From: Candidatus Uhrbacteria bacterium RIFOXYB12_FULL_58_10
GTDB taxonomy: Bacteria; Patescibacteriota; Patescibacteriia; UBA9934; GWF2-40-263
Length of the DNA stretch: 22,024 bases
Assembly: GCA_943357275.1 (NCBI GenBank)
Contig: CALRGL010000007.1
Location: 1-22,024, forward strand
Reading direction: 5' to 3'
Below, piece after piece: positions 1-6,483 of this stretch. Numbering within the stretch: the stretch's first letter is position 1; every line of letters starts with the position of its first letter. Under the pieces are notes generated by a model. That model had not been told where the DNA came from and searched no databases. It was given only the letters and a program-made list of their open reading frames with translations. A program made the translations under genes and the position numbers.

Positions 1-870
1 GTTGCTGGACTCTTAATCACGTACTCAATCGCTGGACTCTTTGGAATCGCTATTGCTGCCATGGCAATGCTTTCTCTTTCTGGAATCATTGTGGCTATGG
101 ATGCGTTTGGTCCTATCACAGACAATGCTGGTGGAATTGCTGAAATGGCTGAACTTCCAAAAGAAGTTCGTGACGTAACAGATCCACTCGACGCTGTTGG
201 AAACACCACAAAAGCTGTCACAAAAGCTTACGCAATTGGATCAGCTGGACTTGCAACCGTTGTCTTGTTTGGAGACTATGTTCACGCCATTGAAAACACA
301 ACAGGAAACATCATCACGTTTGATCTTGTTAACCCTTCTGTGATCGCTGGTCTCTTCTTAGGTGGAGTTGTGACCTACTGGTTCGCAGCCTTCGCTATGG
401 AAGCTGTAGGAAAAGCAGCTGGTGCCGTTGTTGAAGAAGTTCGACGTCAGTTCCGAGAAATCGAAGGTATTATGCAAGGAACAGCCAAGCCTGAATACGG
501 CAAAGCGGTCGACATCGTTACAAAGGCTGCGATCAAATACATGATCGCCCCTTCCATGCTCGCTGTTCTTGCTCCAATTGTTGTCGGGTTCGTTCTTGGA
601 CCAGAAGCTCTTGGAGGCTTACTCGTCGGTTCCATTGTCACAGGTTTGTTCGTAGCTATTTCTATGACAACCGGTGGTGGAGCTTGGGACAACGCAAAGA
701 AATTCATCGAACAAGGTAACTACGGTGGAAAAGGATCAGATACACACAAAGCCGCTGTCACAGGTGACACGGTCGGCGATCCATACAAAGACACTGCTGG
801 CCCTGCGATCAACCCAATGATCAAGATCTTGAACATTGTTGCACTCCTCATCGTTACATTGATTGTTTAA
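1..870 (+). CDS. hppA: Membrane-bound proton-translocating pyrophosphatase, C-terminal part
   Basis: The gene runs in from the left edge, open from base 1, so only the last 289 residues are seen. The enzyme hydrolyses pyrophosphate in the cytoplasm and pumps ions across the membrane. Visible hallmarks are DAFGPITDNAGGIAEM (visible residues 34-49), the LDAVGNTTKA stretch about 30 residues later, several hydrophobic helices, GGAWDNAKKFIE, and GDPYKDTAGPAINPMIKI near the C-terminus. In this family a Lys in GNTTKA marks K+-independent H+ pumps, whereas K+-dependent H+ and Na+ pumps have Ala there. This copy has Lys, so a K+-independent H+ pump is inferred. A terminator follows 10 bases after the TAA stop. 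Family assignment is very secure; ion specificity is inferred from one residue. Confidence 0.96.
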   Translation, partial: VAGLLITYSIAGLFGIAIAAMAMLSLSGIIVAMDAFGPITDNAGGIAEMAELPKEVRDVTDPLDAVGNTTKAVTKAYAIGSAGLATVVLFGDYVHAIENTTGNIITFDLVNPSVIAGLFLGGVVTYWFAAFAMEAVGKAAGAVVEEVRRQFREIEGIMQGTAKPEYGKAVDIVTKAAIKYMIAPSMLAVLAPIVVGFVLGPEALGGLLVGSIVTGLFVAISMTTGGGAWDNAKKFIEQGNYGGKGSDTHKAAVTGDTVGDPYKDTAGPAINPMIKILNIVALLIVTLIV

Positions 871-880
871 ACAAAAAGAA

Positions 881-909
881 AACCACTCAGAGAAATCTGG
901 CGGTTTTTT
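881..909 (+). terminator. Rho-independent terminator of hppA
   Basis: AACC and CAGA arms pair with TCTG and GGTT around a GAAA tetraloop, with a small internal mismatch, followed by six T. It sits 10 bases after the hppA stop. Confidence 0.75.
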
Positions 910-923
910 GTATACAAATAGTT

Positions 924-1024
924 GTGTCATCCCGACGTAAAAAAGATCTGTTAGATTGTTTGCATCTGCAATTTCCGAAAACAATATGAAAGACAAACAG
1001 ATCCCTCCTACGTCGGGATGACAC
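924..1024. repeat. 101-bp REP/MITE-like inverted-repeat element
   Basis: Perfect 16-bp terminal inverted repeats (GTGTCATCCCGACGTA at 924-939 and its complement at 1009-1024) enclose about 69 bases. The symmetry continues inward imperfectly, with GATCTGTT at 944-951 against AACAGATC at 995-1002, so the whole unit can fold into one long hairpin. It carries no ORF and no obvious target-site duplication. It fills most of the gap between the hppA terminator and the next gene's terminator. A REP or MITE is the best reading; a single copy in the window cannot prove mobility. Confidence 0.6.
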
Positions 1025-1035
1025 GGTGGTGAAAA

Positions 1036-1070
1036 TAAAAAACCATCTCTTTGCGAGAGACGGTCAGTGA
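1036..1070 (-). terminator. Terminator of the DHH-like gene; 35-bp repeat copy 1
   Basis: Read on the minus strand, ACCGTCTCT and AGAGATGGT form a 9-bp stem with one G-T wobble around a CGCAA loop, followed by six T. It starts 6 bases past the stop of the gene ending at 1076. All 35 bases are identical to 2117-2151. Confidence 0.85.
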
Positions 1071-1075
1071 CAACG

Positions 1076-2041
1076 TCAAACCGAGATACCCAATGTTCGC
1101 AAGTGATCATTTGTGAGATTCCGAAGTTGTTCCCAACTCAGCCCACTTCCATTCAAACGAGAAGATCCGCCAACGATATCAGAACCGTTCCAACCGTTTG
1201 CACGTGTGAAACCTTCTGCATCATTCAATACGTCGTAAAGACTTGGAACAGGAAACTGCACAATGTATCGTGAGCGTCTCCCAATCGAATAAACGAATCG
1301 TCCATCGTCGCGTCGAGCAACCAGAGAAATAAATGCATCCATTCCCTGATTGAACAACAGATAGCGCGCTTCATTTCCTCCGATCTCATCGACGATCTTG
1401 TAGATGGGGGAGTCATAGAGAATCTCTCGACGTGTATCAAGATCTTCTTCACCTGCTTGACCCATCAAGTACAAATCAAGACGTCTCAAGACCGCATCAA
1501 GATTGTCTCGCAACATTTCCGCTGTTGCTTTTGCAAGGAATCCTGACTTGCGAAGATCCGTATAGGGTCTAAACACCCAGTTGTGATTTCTCACAAGACG
1601 ATCATCCAGATTCATCGGGAATGCACCGCCGGTAATATCCCAACGATCATTGAGAGCAAGCAAACGATTGATGACTGGGATACTCTGTGTTCCTTCAAAC
1701 AACTTGTAGTTGAGAAGAAGCCAAACAGCAAACGCTGTATCTTGATCCGTGTCATTGATGTAGATGTGTATCGGACCTTTTCCGCTGACTGCAAACGCTT
1801 TGAAGAGTCCACCCTTGATCGCAAAATAGATTTGCATGCCCGTACTCATCGTTACTTCACGGATCACTCCATTGTGATGATCGGAATTCAGGTGACAGGT
1901 CTCGGGATCAAAGTTTGGTCCACCATGTACCACACCATCAAGTGCAATCGATCGATCAGGAGTGTTCCTGAGAAACTCCTCCCAACTCATTGATTCGCGA
2001 GGCAGAATATGGATAACAAATGGAGAAATAGATCCGGACAT
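1076..2041 (-). CDS. Putative DHH-like phosphoesterase, unknown function
   Basis: The predicted protein has 321 residues from the ATG at 2041. That start is chosen because AGAGGTG lies 5 bases upstream, whereas the longer frame would begin at the predicted transcription start. The N-terminus is soluble, with no signal peptide or membrane helix. Visible motifs are ALDGVVHGG (33-41), SDHHNG (53-58) and NDTDQD (96-101), and near the C-terminus a Gly/Ser-rich GSDIVGGSSR. An Asp-His-His motif with further Asp clusters and a late glycine-rich loop recalls DHH/DHHA1 phosphoesterases such as RecJ or nanoRNases, but spacing is not classical and I cannot confirm the fold. The gene has its own promoter (2087-2115) and terminator, so it is a single-gene unit at the edge of the accessory block. 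Confidence 0.5.
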   Translation of the reverse strand: MSGSISPFVIHILPRESMSWEEFLRNTPDRSIALDGVVHGGPNFDPETCHLNSDHHNGVIREVTMSTGMQIYFAIKGGLFKAFAVSGKGPIHIYINDTDQDTAFAVWLLLNYKLFEGTQSIPVINRLLALNDRWDITGGAFPMNLDDRLVRNHNWVFRPYTDLRKSGFLAKATAEMLRDNLDAVLRRLDLYLMGQAGEEDLDTRREILYDSPIYKIVDEIGGNEARYLLFNQGMDAFISLVARRDDGRFVYSIGRRSRYIVQFPVPSLYDVLNDAEGFTRANGWNGSDIVGGSSRLNGSGLSWEQLRNLTNDHLRTLGISV

Positions 2042-2060
2042 GACAACACCTCTTGTTTGC

Positions 2061-2082
2061 TCTTGCACACATTCGCGCAAGA
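2061..2082 (-). promoter_or_regulatory. 5'-terminal stem-loop of the DHH-like gene transcript
   Basis: On the minus strand TCTTGCGC pairs with GTGCAAGA (8 bp, one G-T) around GAATGT. The hairpin begins at the predicted +1 (about 2081), 7 bases after the -10. It could be an mRNA-stabilising end structure or an operator. Confidence 0.5.
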
Positions 2083-2086
2083 AAAC

Positions 2087-2115
2087 AACTTAGTTGAATG
2101 GATAAAAAAGGTCAA
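2087..2115 (-). promoter_or_regulatory. Promoter of the DHH-like gene
   Basis: Minus strand TTGACC (2115-2110), 17-base spacer, TAAGTT (2092-2087). The -35 directly abuts the T-run of the upstream lipoprotein gene's terminator. Confidence 0.75.
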
Positions 2116-2116
2116 C

Positions 2117-2151
2117 TAAAAAACCATCTCTTTGCGAGAGACGGTCAGTGA
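2117..2151 (-). terminator. Terminator of the lipoprotein gene; 35-bp repeat copy 2
   Basis: Identical over 35 bases to 1036-1070, with the same 9-bp stem and T6 tail on the minus strand. The lipoprotein gene's TGA stop (2147-2145) lies inside the repeat, just before the stem. Confidence 0.85.
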
Positions 2152-2585
2152 ATACAATACACGGGAGTACAGAGAACTTCGTTTCCCTGTGCAAGAACAT
2201 CTTCTCCTTCGAGAACATCTTGAGAGAAACATCCGCACGCGGATGTTGGGTTGTGACCTTCGTGTGGTGCGAAGTAGAACTCGCATGCATCACCACTCAA
2301 TGACTCAATGTTGTCGACGTGTGCGAGACACTTGTCGAGCTGACACCAAGCGCCGTTAGCAAGCTCAAGTCTGAGTCGCAGGCATCCTGTCTCGTCGACT
2401 GCTGGATAACAGGTTTCGAACCGTGCTTGCTCATCGTAGACATCACGCAATTCATCACAACTTGCAAACGGATTCTCGACTCCGACATCCTGCTCAATCG
2501 AGGCGTCCGATTCCTTCTCATCGACAGGAGTGCGAGAGGAATCAACACAACCGACAAGACAACAGACAATCAACATTTGTTTCAT
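2145..2585 (-). CDS. Small cysteine-rich putative lipoprotein
   Basis: The predicted precursor has 146 residues from the ATG at 2585, chosen because AGGAG lies 7 bases upstream and the following residues read as a lipoprotein signal (MKQMLIVCCLVGC, lipobox LVGC with Cys13). The signal is short for the class, with one Lys and about 10 hydrophobic residues. After Cys13 comes an acidic, Ser/Asp/Glu-rich linker, then a domain of about 100 residues with ten cysteines, an even number that suggests five disulfides outside the membrane. No family is recognised. The acidic-linker-plus-Cys-rich layout resembles surface lipoproteins of unknown role. It has its own promoter (2632-2660) and terminator, so it is transcribed alone. 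It is the only clearly exported product in the accessory block. Confidence 0.7.
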   Translation of the reverse strand: MKQMLIVCCLVGCVDSSRTPVDEKESDASIEQDVGVENPFASCDELRDVYDEQARFETCYPAVDETGCLRLRLELANGAWCQLDKCLAHVDNIESLSGDACEFYFAPHEGHNPTSACGCFSQDVLEGEDVLAQGNEVLCTPVYCIH

Positions 2586-2631
2586 GAGTTTCTCCTGAAT
2601 GTTCTCAACAATAAACGACGGTGTGGAAACG

Positions 2632-2660
2632 AGCTTAATCATCCTTTCTCTTTTCGTCAA
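2632..2660 (-). promoter_or_regulatory. Promoter of the lipoprotein gene
   Basis: Minus strand TTGACG (2660-2655), 17-base spacer, TAAGCT (2637-2632). Predicted +1 is near 2625, giving a leader of about 40 bases. Confidence 0.7.
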
Positions 2661-2673
2661 GAATTCTCCAAAG

Positions 2674-2701
2674 AAAAAACGAGGCTCGTGAGAACCTCGT
2701 T
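2674..2701 (-). terminator. Terminator of the Pro-rich repeat gene
   Basis: On the minus strand AACGAGG and CCTCGTT form a 7-bp stem around ten bases, which are themselves partly palindromic, followed by a T-run. It starts 12 bases after the TGA stop at 2713. Confidence 0.85.
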
Positions 2702-2712
2702 AGGAGTTTCGA

Positions 2713-3843
2713 TCAAAGACCCATGCCAATTCCCAGACCATCGTGCTTGGCAGCTCGCTTCATGGAAGCGAGGATGCCAGCGACCTGCTGTCGATTCAGA
2801 CTGCGCTTCTGCATCACATCATTTCGACGCAAGTCGTAAACACCAGCCTGGTCGATCGTACGAACGATCTCGCGATCCGTATCGTCAATGATTCGGAAAC
2901 GAGTCGGAGGTGAAATCTCGGGCCAAGAAGTCGGGTCTGCTGTGATACCTGCGGGGGTTTCTACAACAGGAGGTTCGACAACGGGTGGTTCGGTCACAGG
3001 AGTCTCTGCAAGCACACTGTCTTTGAGCTGAATGACCTGGTATCTCGTAAGCCGACGATGCTCGCGGAACTTGCCCATGAGATTCGATGGGAAGTTTCTT
3101 TCTTTCAGAAGAAGCAGGATGTGACGATCCGTTTCGTCAGTCTCATACTCTTTCGCTGTGGGCGTTGTCGAACCCGTCTTGGCAATACGTCGAGGCCAAG
3201 TATTCACGTTGAGCGTGATATTGCTCAAGTCCACCTGGACAGGTGTGCTGACCGCTGGTCGAGTTCGTACCACCGCTGCGGGCAAAGGCTCGGGAGCCGG
3301 TTCAGGTGCGGGTGCGGGTTCAGGCGTAAGAACAGGAGCCGGTTCGGGAGCTTGTACAGGTTCAGGAACTGGCTCGGGAGCAGGAGAAGCTGTTTGCAGT
3401 TCTGGTGACGAAGTCACTTCAGGAACAGGAACAACTTCGGGAACAGGAATAACTTCGGCAGCAGCAACGACGGGAGATGGTTCAACTGTCGGTGACGGAG
3501 CTTCCGCTCGCTCACCGTTGCCATTTCCGTTTGCGTTGTTCACCGCACGATTGTACTGACTCAAAACCCCGCGTACCTGGTGACCGGTCAGGTTGTACCT
3601 GACACACAACTGGTCACGCGGTCCATTGACTCGAAGCCAATCCGTCTCACTGTACCGAGGACGCTCGGCAATGATCACTTCGCGCATCTCGTCTGTGACC
3701 TCGATAATCGGCCGTTCTGGCACGTCCAGACTCACCCCTGCTTCACGAGCCAGACGATCCTGTCTGGCTTTGACCATGTTCCATTCGTCTCCACATGAGG
3801 TAACGAAATTTCCAACCTTGACCAACAGGTCTCCAATGTTCAT
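2713..3843 (-). CDS. Pro/Glu-rich protein with a domain repeated three times
   Basis: The predicted protein has 376 residues from the ATG at 3843; AGAGGAG lies about 7 bases upstream, and a longer frame would overlap the preceding gene. A domain of about 45-50 residues occurs three times, near 50-101, 235-278 and 320-364. Each copy starts with an acidic TDE/DDTDRxI helix and ends with an arginine-rich LTxxQV or LNRQQV helix (NLTGHQVRGVL, RLTRYQVIQL, SLNRQQVAGIL). Copies 2 and 3 are preceded by a TW or SW-P motif. Copy 1 is separated from copy 2 by a long PEP/PAPEPAP linker (about 115-190), and copy 3 by a PPVVE linker. The second helix of each repeat looks like a small helix-turn-helix or homeodomain-like unit, so nucleic-acid binding is inferred, not shown. 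It lies 20 bases downstream of the Rossmann-like gene and is probably co-transcribed with it. Confidence 0.75.
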   Translation of the reverse strand: MNIGDLLVKVGNFVTSCGDEWNMVKARQDRLAREAGVSLDVPERPIIEVTDEMREVIIAERPRYSETDWLRVNGPRDQLCVRYNLTGHQVRGVLSQYNRAVNNANGNGNGERAEAPSPTVEPSPVVAAAEVIPVPEVVPVPEVTSSPELQTASPAPEPVPEPVQAPEPAPVLTPEPAPAPEPAPEPLPAAVVRTRPAVSTPVQVDLSNITLNVNTWPRRIAKTGSTTPTAKEYETDETDRHILLLLKERNFPSNLMGKFREHRRLTRYQVIQLKDSVLAETPVTEPPVVEPPVVETPAGITADPTSWPEISPPTRFRIIDDTDREIVRTIDQAGVYDLRRNDVMQKRSLNRQQVAGILASMKRAAKHDGLGIGMGL

Positions 3844-3863
3844 CGTTTCTCTCCTCTGGTTGA

Positions 3864-4877
3864 TCAGTCGAAACTGATTTTGGTTCCGCTGTGATTGAGA
3901 TACACAAGCGGGGTTCGAGTTGCCATGTTCCACAATTGTTCAACAACTTCGAAATGCGTTGGGCGAGGTTCTTCCTGCCCAAGTGGCTGAATGCGAATCA
4001 TCCAGGTTCGCATAGGTTGACGTTGCGCTGTGAACCAGACGTAATGTTCAAAACGATCAGGCCACAAAGAGCACACACGGTTTCTGAGTTGCTGCCCAAG
4101 TCGGGGATCACTCAAAACGCGGAACTCTCCTTGGTCTCCGATACGCTCCATTGCACGACGTGTGATGTCTTGCAAGATGTCGTTAAACGACTGTGTGTAC
4201 GATTCGTTCACCGTCCAAACAGCATTCTCACAACGATCAATGGAACCCATCACAAGAGCCATCCACCACAAGAATCCGAGTTCTCGTGAGAGATGTACAT
4301 GATCCTCAACCGAGCTTCCAGGAAGTTGTCGACGAAGCGCTGTATTGCGATCCATCATTCTTCCGTAAGAAGCCCAGAACTGAGCCGTGCTTTCAAAGGT
4401 CGAATAGAACTTACTTGTGTTTACGATCCCTTGCAAAACAGCTTCGTCGTCACGTGCGCTATAACTCGACACGCTCAAATAAGCTGGATCGTTCAAAGGA
4501 AACACAGAGAACACAGAAAGGACATCTTCTACAAACGTGTGACACGAACCATCAAAGTCGAAGTTCGCAAACGTCAGTGGATTCCACCCACGTTCTTTGA
4601 TCTGTCGAACAGCTTCTTGAATCGAACCTTGAACAAGGTGGATTCCTGAGGCTTGGGCCTTGATGCGTTCGTAAACGTCTTCATTATGTTCAGCACCAAT
4701 CAACTGGTGAGCTTGGACACCTTTTTCAAGGTAACCCGAGAGTTCCAAGTTGGCGTTACCGGGCAAATACAGACCACGCACGCATGAAGATGACTGAAAG
4801 GACAGGGGAAGGAACTGCATCCAAGCCCTGCGAACAGCGTTTTTCGCTGGATAATCGTAGGAACGCTCGAGTGACAT
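3864..4877 (-). CDS. Putative Rossmann-fold, methyltransferase-like protein
   Basis: The predicted protein has 337 residues from the second ATG of an ATGATG pair. The Shine-Dalgarno AAAGGAGG touches the first ATG, so the ATG at 4877 is better spaced. Residues 35-46 (RGLYLPGNANLE) can be read as a SAM-binding glycine loop, E63 (LIGAEHN) as the acidic residue ending strand 2, and NFDFDG (105-110) as a motif-IV-like catalytic or substrate segment. That order is typical of class I methyltransferases, but the glycine loop is atypical and the second half (about 120-337) matches nothing I know. It could equally be a degenerate or non-catalytic Rossmann protein. It has its own promoter, a hairpin at its predicted +1, and a downstream partner 20 bases away with a repeated, possibly DNA-binding domain. 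Confidence 0.6.
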   Translation of the reverse strand: MSLERSYDYPAKNAVRRAWMQFLPLSFQSSSCVRGLYLPGNANLELSGYLEKGVQAHQLIGAEHNEDVYERIKAQASGIHLVQGSIQEAVRQIKERGWNPLTFANFDFDGSCHTFVEDVLSVFSVFPLNDPAYLSVSSYSARDDEAVLQGIVNTSKFYSTFESTAQFWASYGRMMDRNTALRRQLPGSSVEDHVHLSRELGFLWWMALVMGSIDRCENAVWTVNESYTQSFNDILQDITRRAMERIGDQGEFRVLSDPRLGQQLRNRVCSLWPDRFEHYVWFTAQRQPMRTWMIRIQPLGQEEPRPTHFEVVEQLWNMATRTPLVYLNHSGTKISFD

Positions 4878-4888
4878 CATTCCTCCTT

Positions 4889-4904
4889 TCCGCTTGATAA
4901 CGGA
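4889..4904 (-). promoter_or_regulatory. 5'-terminal stem-loop of the 4877<-2713 operon
   Basis: On the minus strand TCCGTT pairs with AGCGGA (6 bp, one G-T) around ATCA. It begins at the predicted +1 (4904), 7 bases after the -10, and ends just before the Shine-Dalgarno sequence. Confidence 0.45.
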
Positions 4905-4910
4905 TGAAGA

Positions 4911-4939
4911 AACCTAACAAACACCGGGTCTTCTGTCAA
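4911..4939 (-). promoter_or_regulatory. Promoter of the 4877<-2713 operon
   Basis: Minus strand TTGACA (4939-4934), 17-base spacer, TAGGTT (4916-4911). It lies back to back with the rightward promoter at 4958-4986, which has the same TAGGTT -10. Confidence 0.8.
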
Positions 4940-4957
4940 TGAATCCTTTAAGAAACC

Positions 4958-4986
4958 TTGACGAAAAGCCTTTTCTTGTTTAGGTT
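4958..4986 (+). promoter_or_regulatory. Promoter of the 5024->6406 gene
   Basis: TTGACG (4958-4963), 17-base spacer, TAGGTT (4981-4986). A longer reading frame starting at TTG 4958 would begin inside this -35, which argues against that start. Confidence 0.75.
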
Positions 4987-5023
4987 GAGGGGTCGTTCTT
5001 TGGATAGACAAAAGGAGGACTGG

Positions 5024-6406
5024 ATGTCTCAACAAGACGAAGATGATTTGCTGATTGAACTGTATCAAGCCCAAGAGGATGCCAAAAAGGCACAACTGCG
5101 ACTTGAGAATCTCACCGTTGCTGCACAGATGGCACTGGAGCAATCCGGACAAACAACAAACGTTGTTGGAACGCTCCTGCTGAAAGCACGTGAGGCAGGT
5201 GACGTTTCCAAACTGCTTTTGGCCATCCAACGCGCTGATCCAGATGCCCTTTTGGATGCACATGGCGCCATGAGTCGAAATCAAGAAGAACTCGAACGAC
5301 TTATTGGCGAACTTACCTTGGAACCCATTCGACCGGTTCCGCCGGTTGTGGAATCTCCACAGGTGAGTCCAGCTCTGGTTGAACAAGCCGTCAACCGCCA
5401 CCTTGAACAACGTCTCGGAGTTGTCTGCCTGCAGTTTTATCAGAAGGCTCTCGAGCTTCCAAGATGCCTTCGTGATTTGGAAGCCAAGTTCTCAGACACA
5501 CGTGTCGAGTTCCAACGGTTGATGAACAAGCGACGTAAGTTGATCGATAATCTTCTCAGAGAAGACATCGGAGCAAAACTCTGGGTTCTGCGGTCACGTA
5601 TTGAACGCACACAAGATCCCAGTGCACGGCCTGCTTTGGTCGAACTCTTCGAACATGCGATTGCACAAACGCGTGAATACGATCTCGACATTCGTAAAAC
5701 GTGTTTGGAAGCACAGACATGTGTTGAGAACTCGTTCAGACTTCGTAGTCAATTTTGTGATGAATCTTCTGTGGGACAAGAGATTGGAGAAAAGGTCAGA
5801 GACGTCGAACGTCTTGTCGCCATCTTCGGTCTTCCGTGTCCTCCAGAAATTAGTCGACAGCTTCAAGAAGTGCGCGAACGTTTGCAGTACATCACAAGCG
5901 AAGGTCAGACAACGCGCTTGGAAACCATGTTGATGTTTCAAGGATTGATTCCCGACTTACCTGCAACTGTGCAGAATCTGTTCGAGGAACGTCCTTCGCA
6001 TGGTGCCTTCTTTCTCTCCCTTCAACCCAACCCCGTTCGACTCTTCAAAGATTCCACAACCAAGGAAACGGCGATTAGTCGACTGTGTGTCTTGATGGCT
6101 TTGCTTATGGGTGAAGACAAGGGTTTGGGTCAAAAGACGATTGTCAAAATGCTCAGCCTTTCTGGACTTGCCCAAGAAGAAGATTACCCACTCTTTGAGA
6201 AGATCCTCGACGAGCTAACGGGTGTCATGTTCACGAAAATGCCTTTCAAGCGGGCATTTGTCCTGTGTCCGACCGAGGGTTGTCGCAGAGCCGCACAAGA
6301 AACGATCGAAGCTTCTATTGATCCTGAAGGTTTGCATTTCGCGCTTCGCGAAGGAAAGCGAGCATTTTGGAAAGAACGCTACGGTGGTAAAGACGCAACC
6401 GCTTGA
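5024..6406 (+). CDS. Large helical protein of unknown function
   Basis: The predicted protein has 460 residues from the ATG at 5024, chosen because AGGAGG lies 5 bases upstream. It is soluble, with no signal peptide or membrane helix. Residues 1-100 look strongly helical and charged, with heptad-like leucines (coiled coil likely). A short proline-rich joint near 104-115 leads into a long helical, arginine-rich middle (about 125-320) with scattered cysteines. The last 100 residues (TTKETAISRLCVLMALL and following) read like a compact helical or winged-helix domain ending in a basic tail. No catalytic motif is visible and I recognise no family. It is a single-gene unit with its own promoter and a strong terminator, divergent from the Rossmann-like operon and convergent with the next gene. 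Confidence 0.75.
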   Translation: MSQQDEDDLLIELYQAQEDAKKAQLRLENLTVAAQMALEQSGQTTNVVGTLLLKAREAGDVSKLLLAIQRADPDALLDAHGAMSRNQEELERLIGELTLEPIRPVPPVVESPQVSPALVEQAVNRHLEQRLGVVCLQFYQKALELPRCLRDLEAKFSDTRVEFQRLMNKRRKLIDNLLREDIGAKLWVLRSRIERTQDPSARPALVELFEHAIAQTREYDLDIRKTCLEAQTCVENSFRLRSQFCDESSVGQEIGEKVRDVERLVAIFGLPCPPEISRQLQEVRERLQYITSEGQTTRLETMLMFQGLIPDLPATVQNLFEERPSHGAFFLSLQPNPVRLFKDSTTKETAISRLCVLMALLMGEDKGLGQKTIVKMLSLSGLAQEEDYPLFEKILDELTGVMFTKMPFKRAFVLCPTEGCRRAAQETIEASIDPEGLHFALREGKRAFWKERYGGKDATA

Positions 6407-6414
6407 ATCACTCA

Positions 6415-6439
6415 GACACGGAACTTCCGTGTCTTTTTT
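6415..6439 (+). terminator. Terminator of the 5024->6406 gene
   Basis: Perfect 8-bp stem GACACGGA / TCCGTGTC around ACT, followed by six T. It starts 8 bases after the stop. Confidence 0.92.
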
Positions 6440-6448
6440 GTTGCAAAG

Positions 6449-6473
6449 AAAAAACCAGAACACAATGTTCTGG
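6449..6473 (-). terminator. Terminator of the 7668<-6484 gene
   Basis: On the minus strand CCAGAACA / TGTTCTGG form a perfect 8-bp stem around TTG, followed by six T. It sits tail to tail with the rightward terminator, so the convergent genes are insulated from each other. Confidence 0.92.
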
Positions 6474-6483
6474 TCAGGGTTTT

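Noticed and set aside
736..1110. 124-codon minus-strand ORF across the hppA 3' end and the inverted-repeat element
   Set aside because: It runs through two terminators and the REP-like element and is antisense to conserved hppA sequence.
2940..3480. Repeated short units suggesting a CRISPR or tandem DNA repeat
   Set aside because: Units are irregular Pro/Glu codon repeats inside a reading frame, without constant repeat length or spacers.
3158..3559. Plus-strand ORF rich in Gly, Ala and Ser (GAGSGAGAGSG type)
   Set aside because: It is the antisense shadow of the PEP-rich linker in the leftward 376-residue gene; no Shine-Dalgarno sequence or promoter was found for it.
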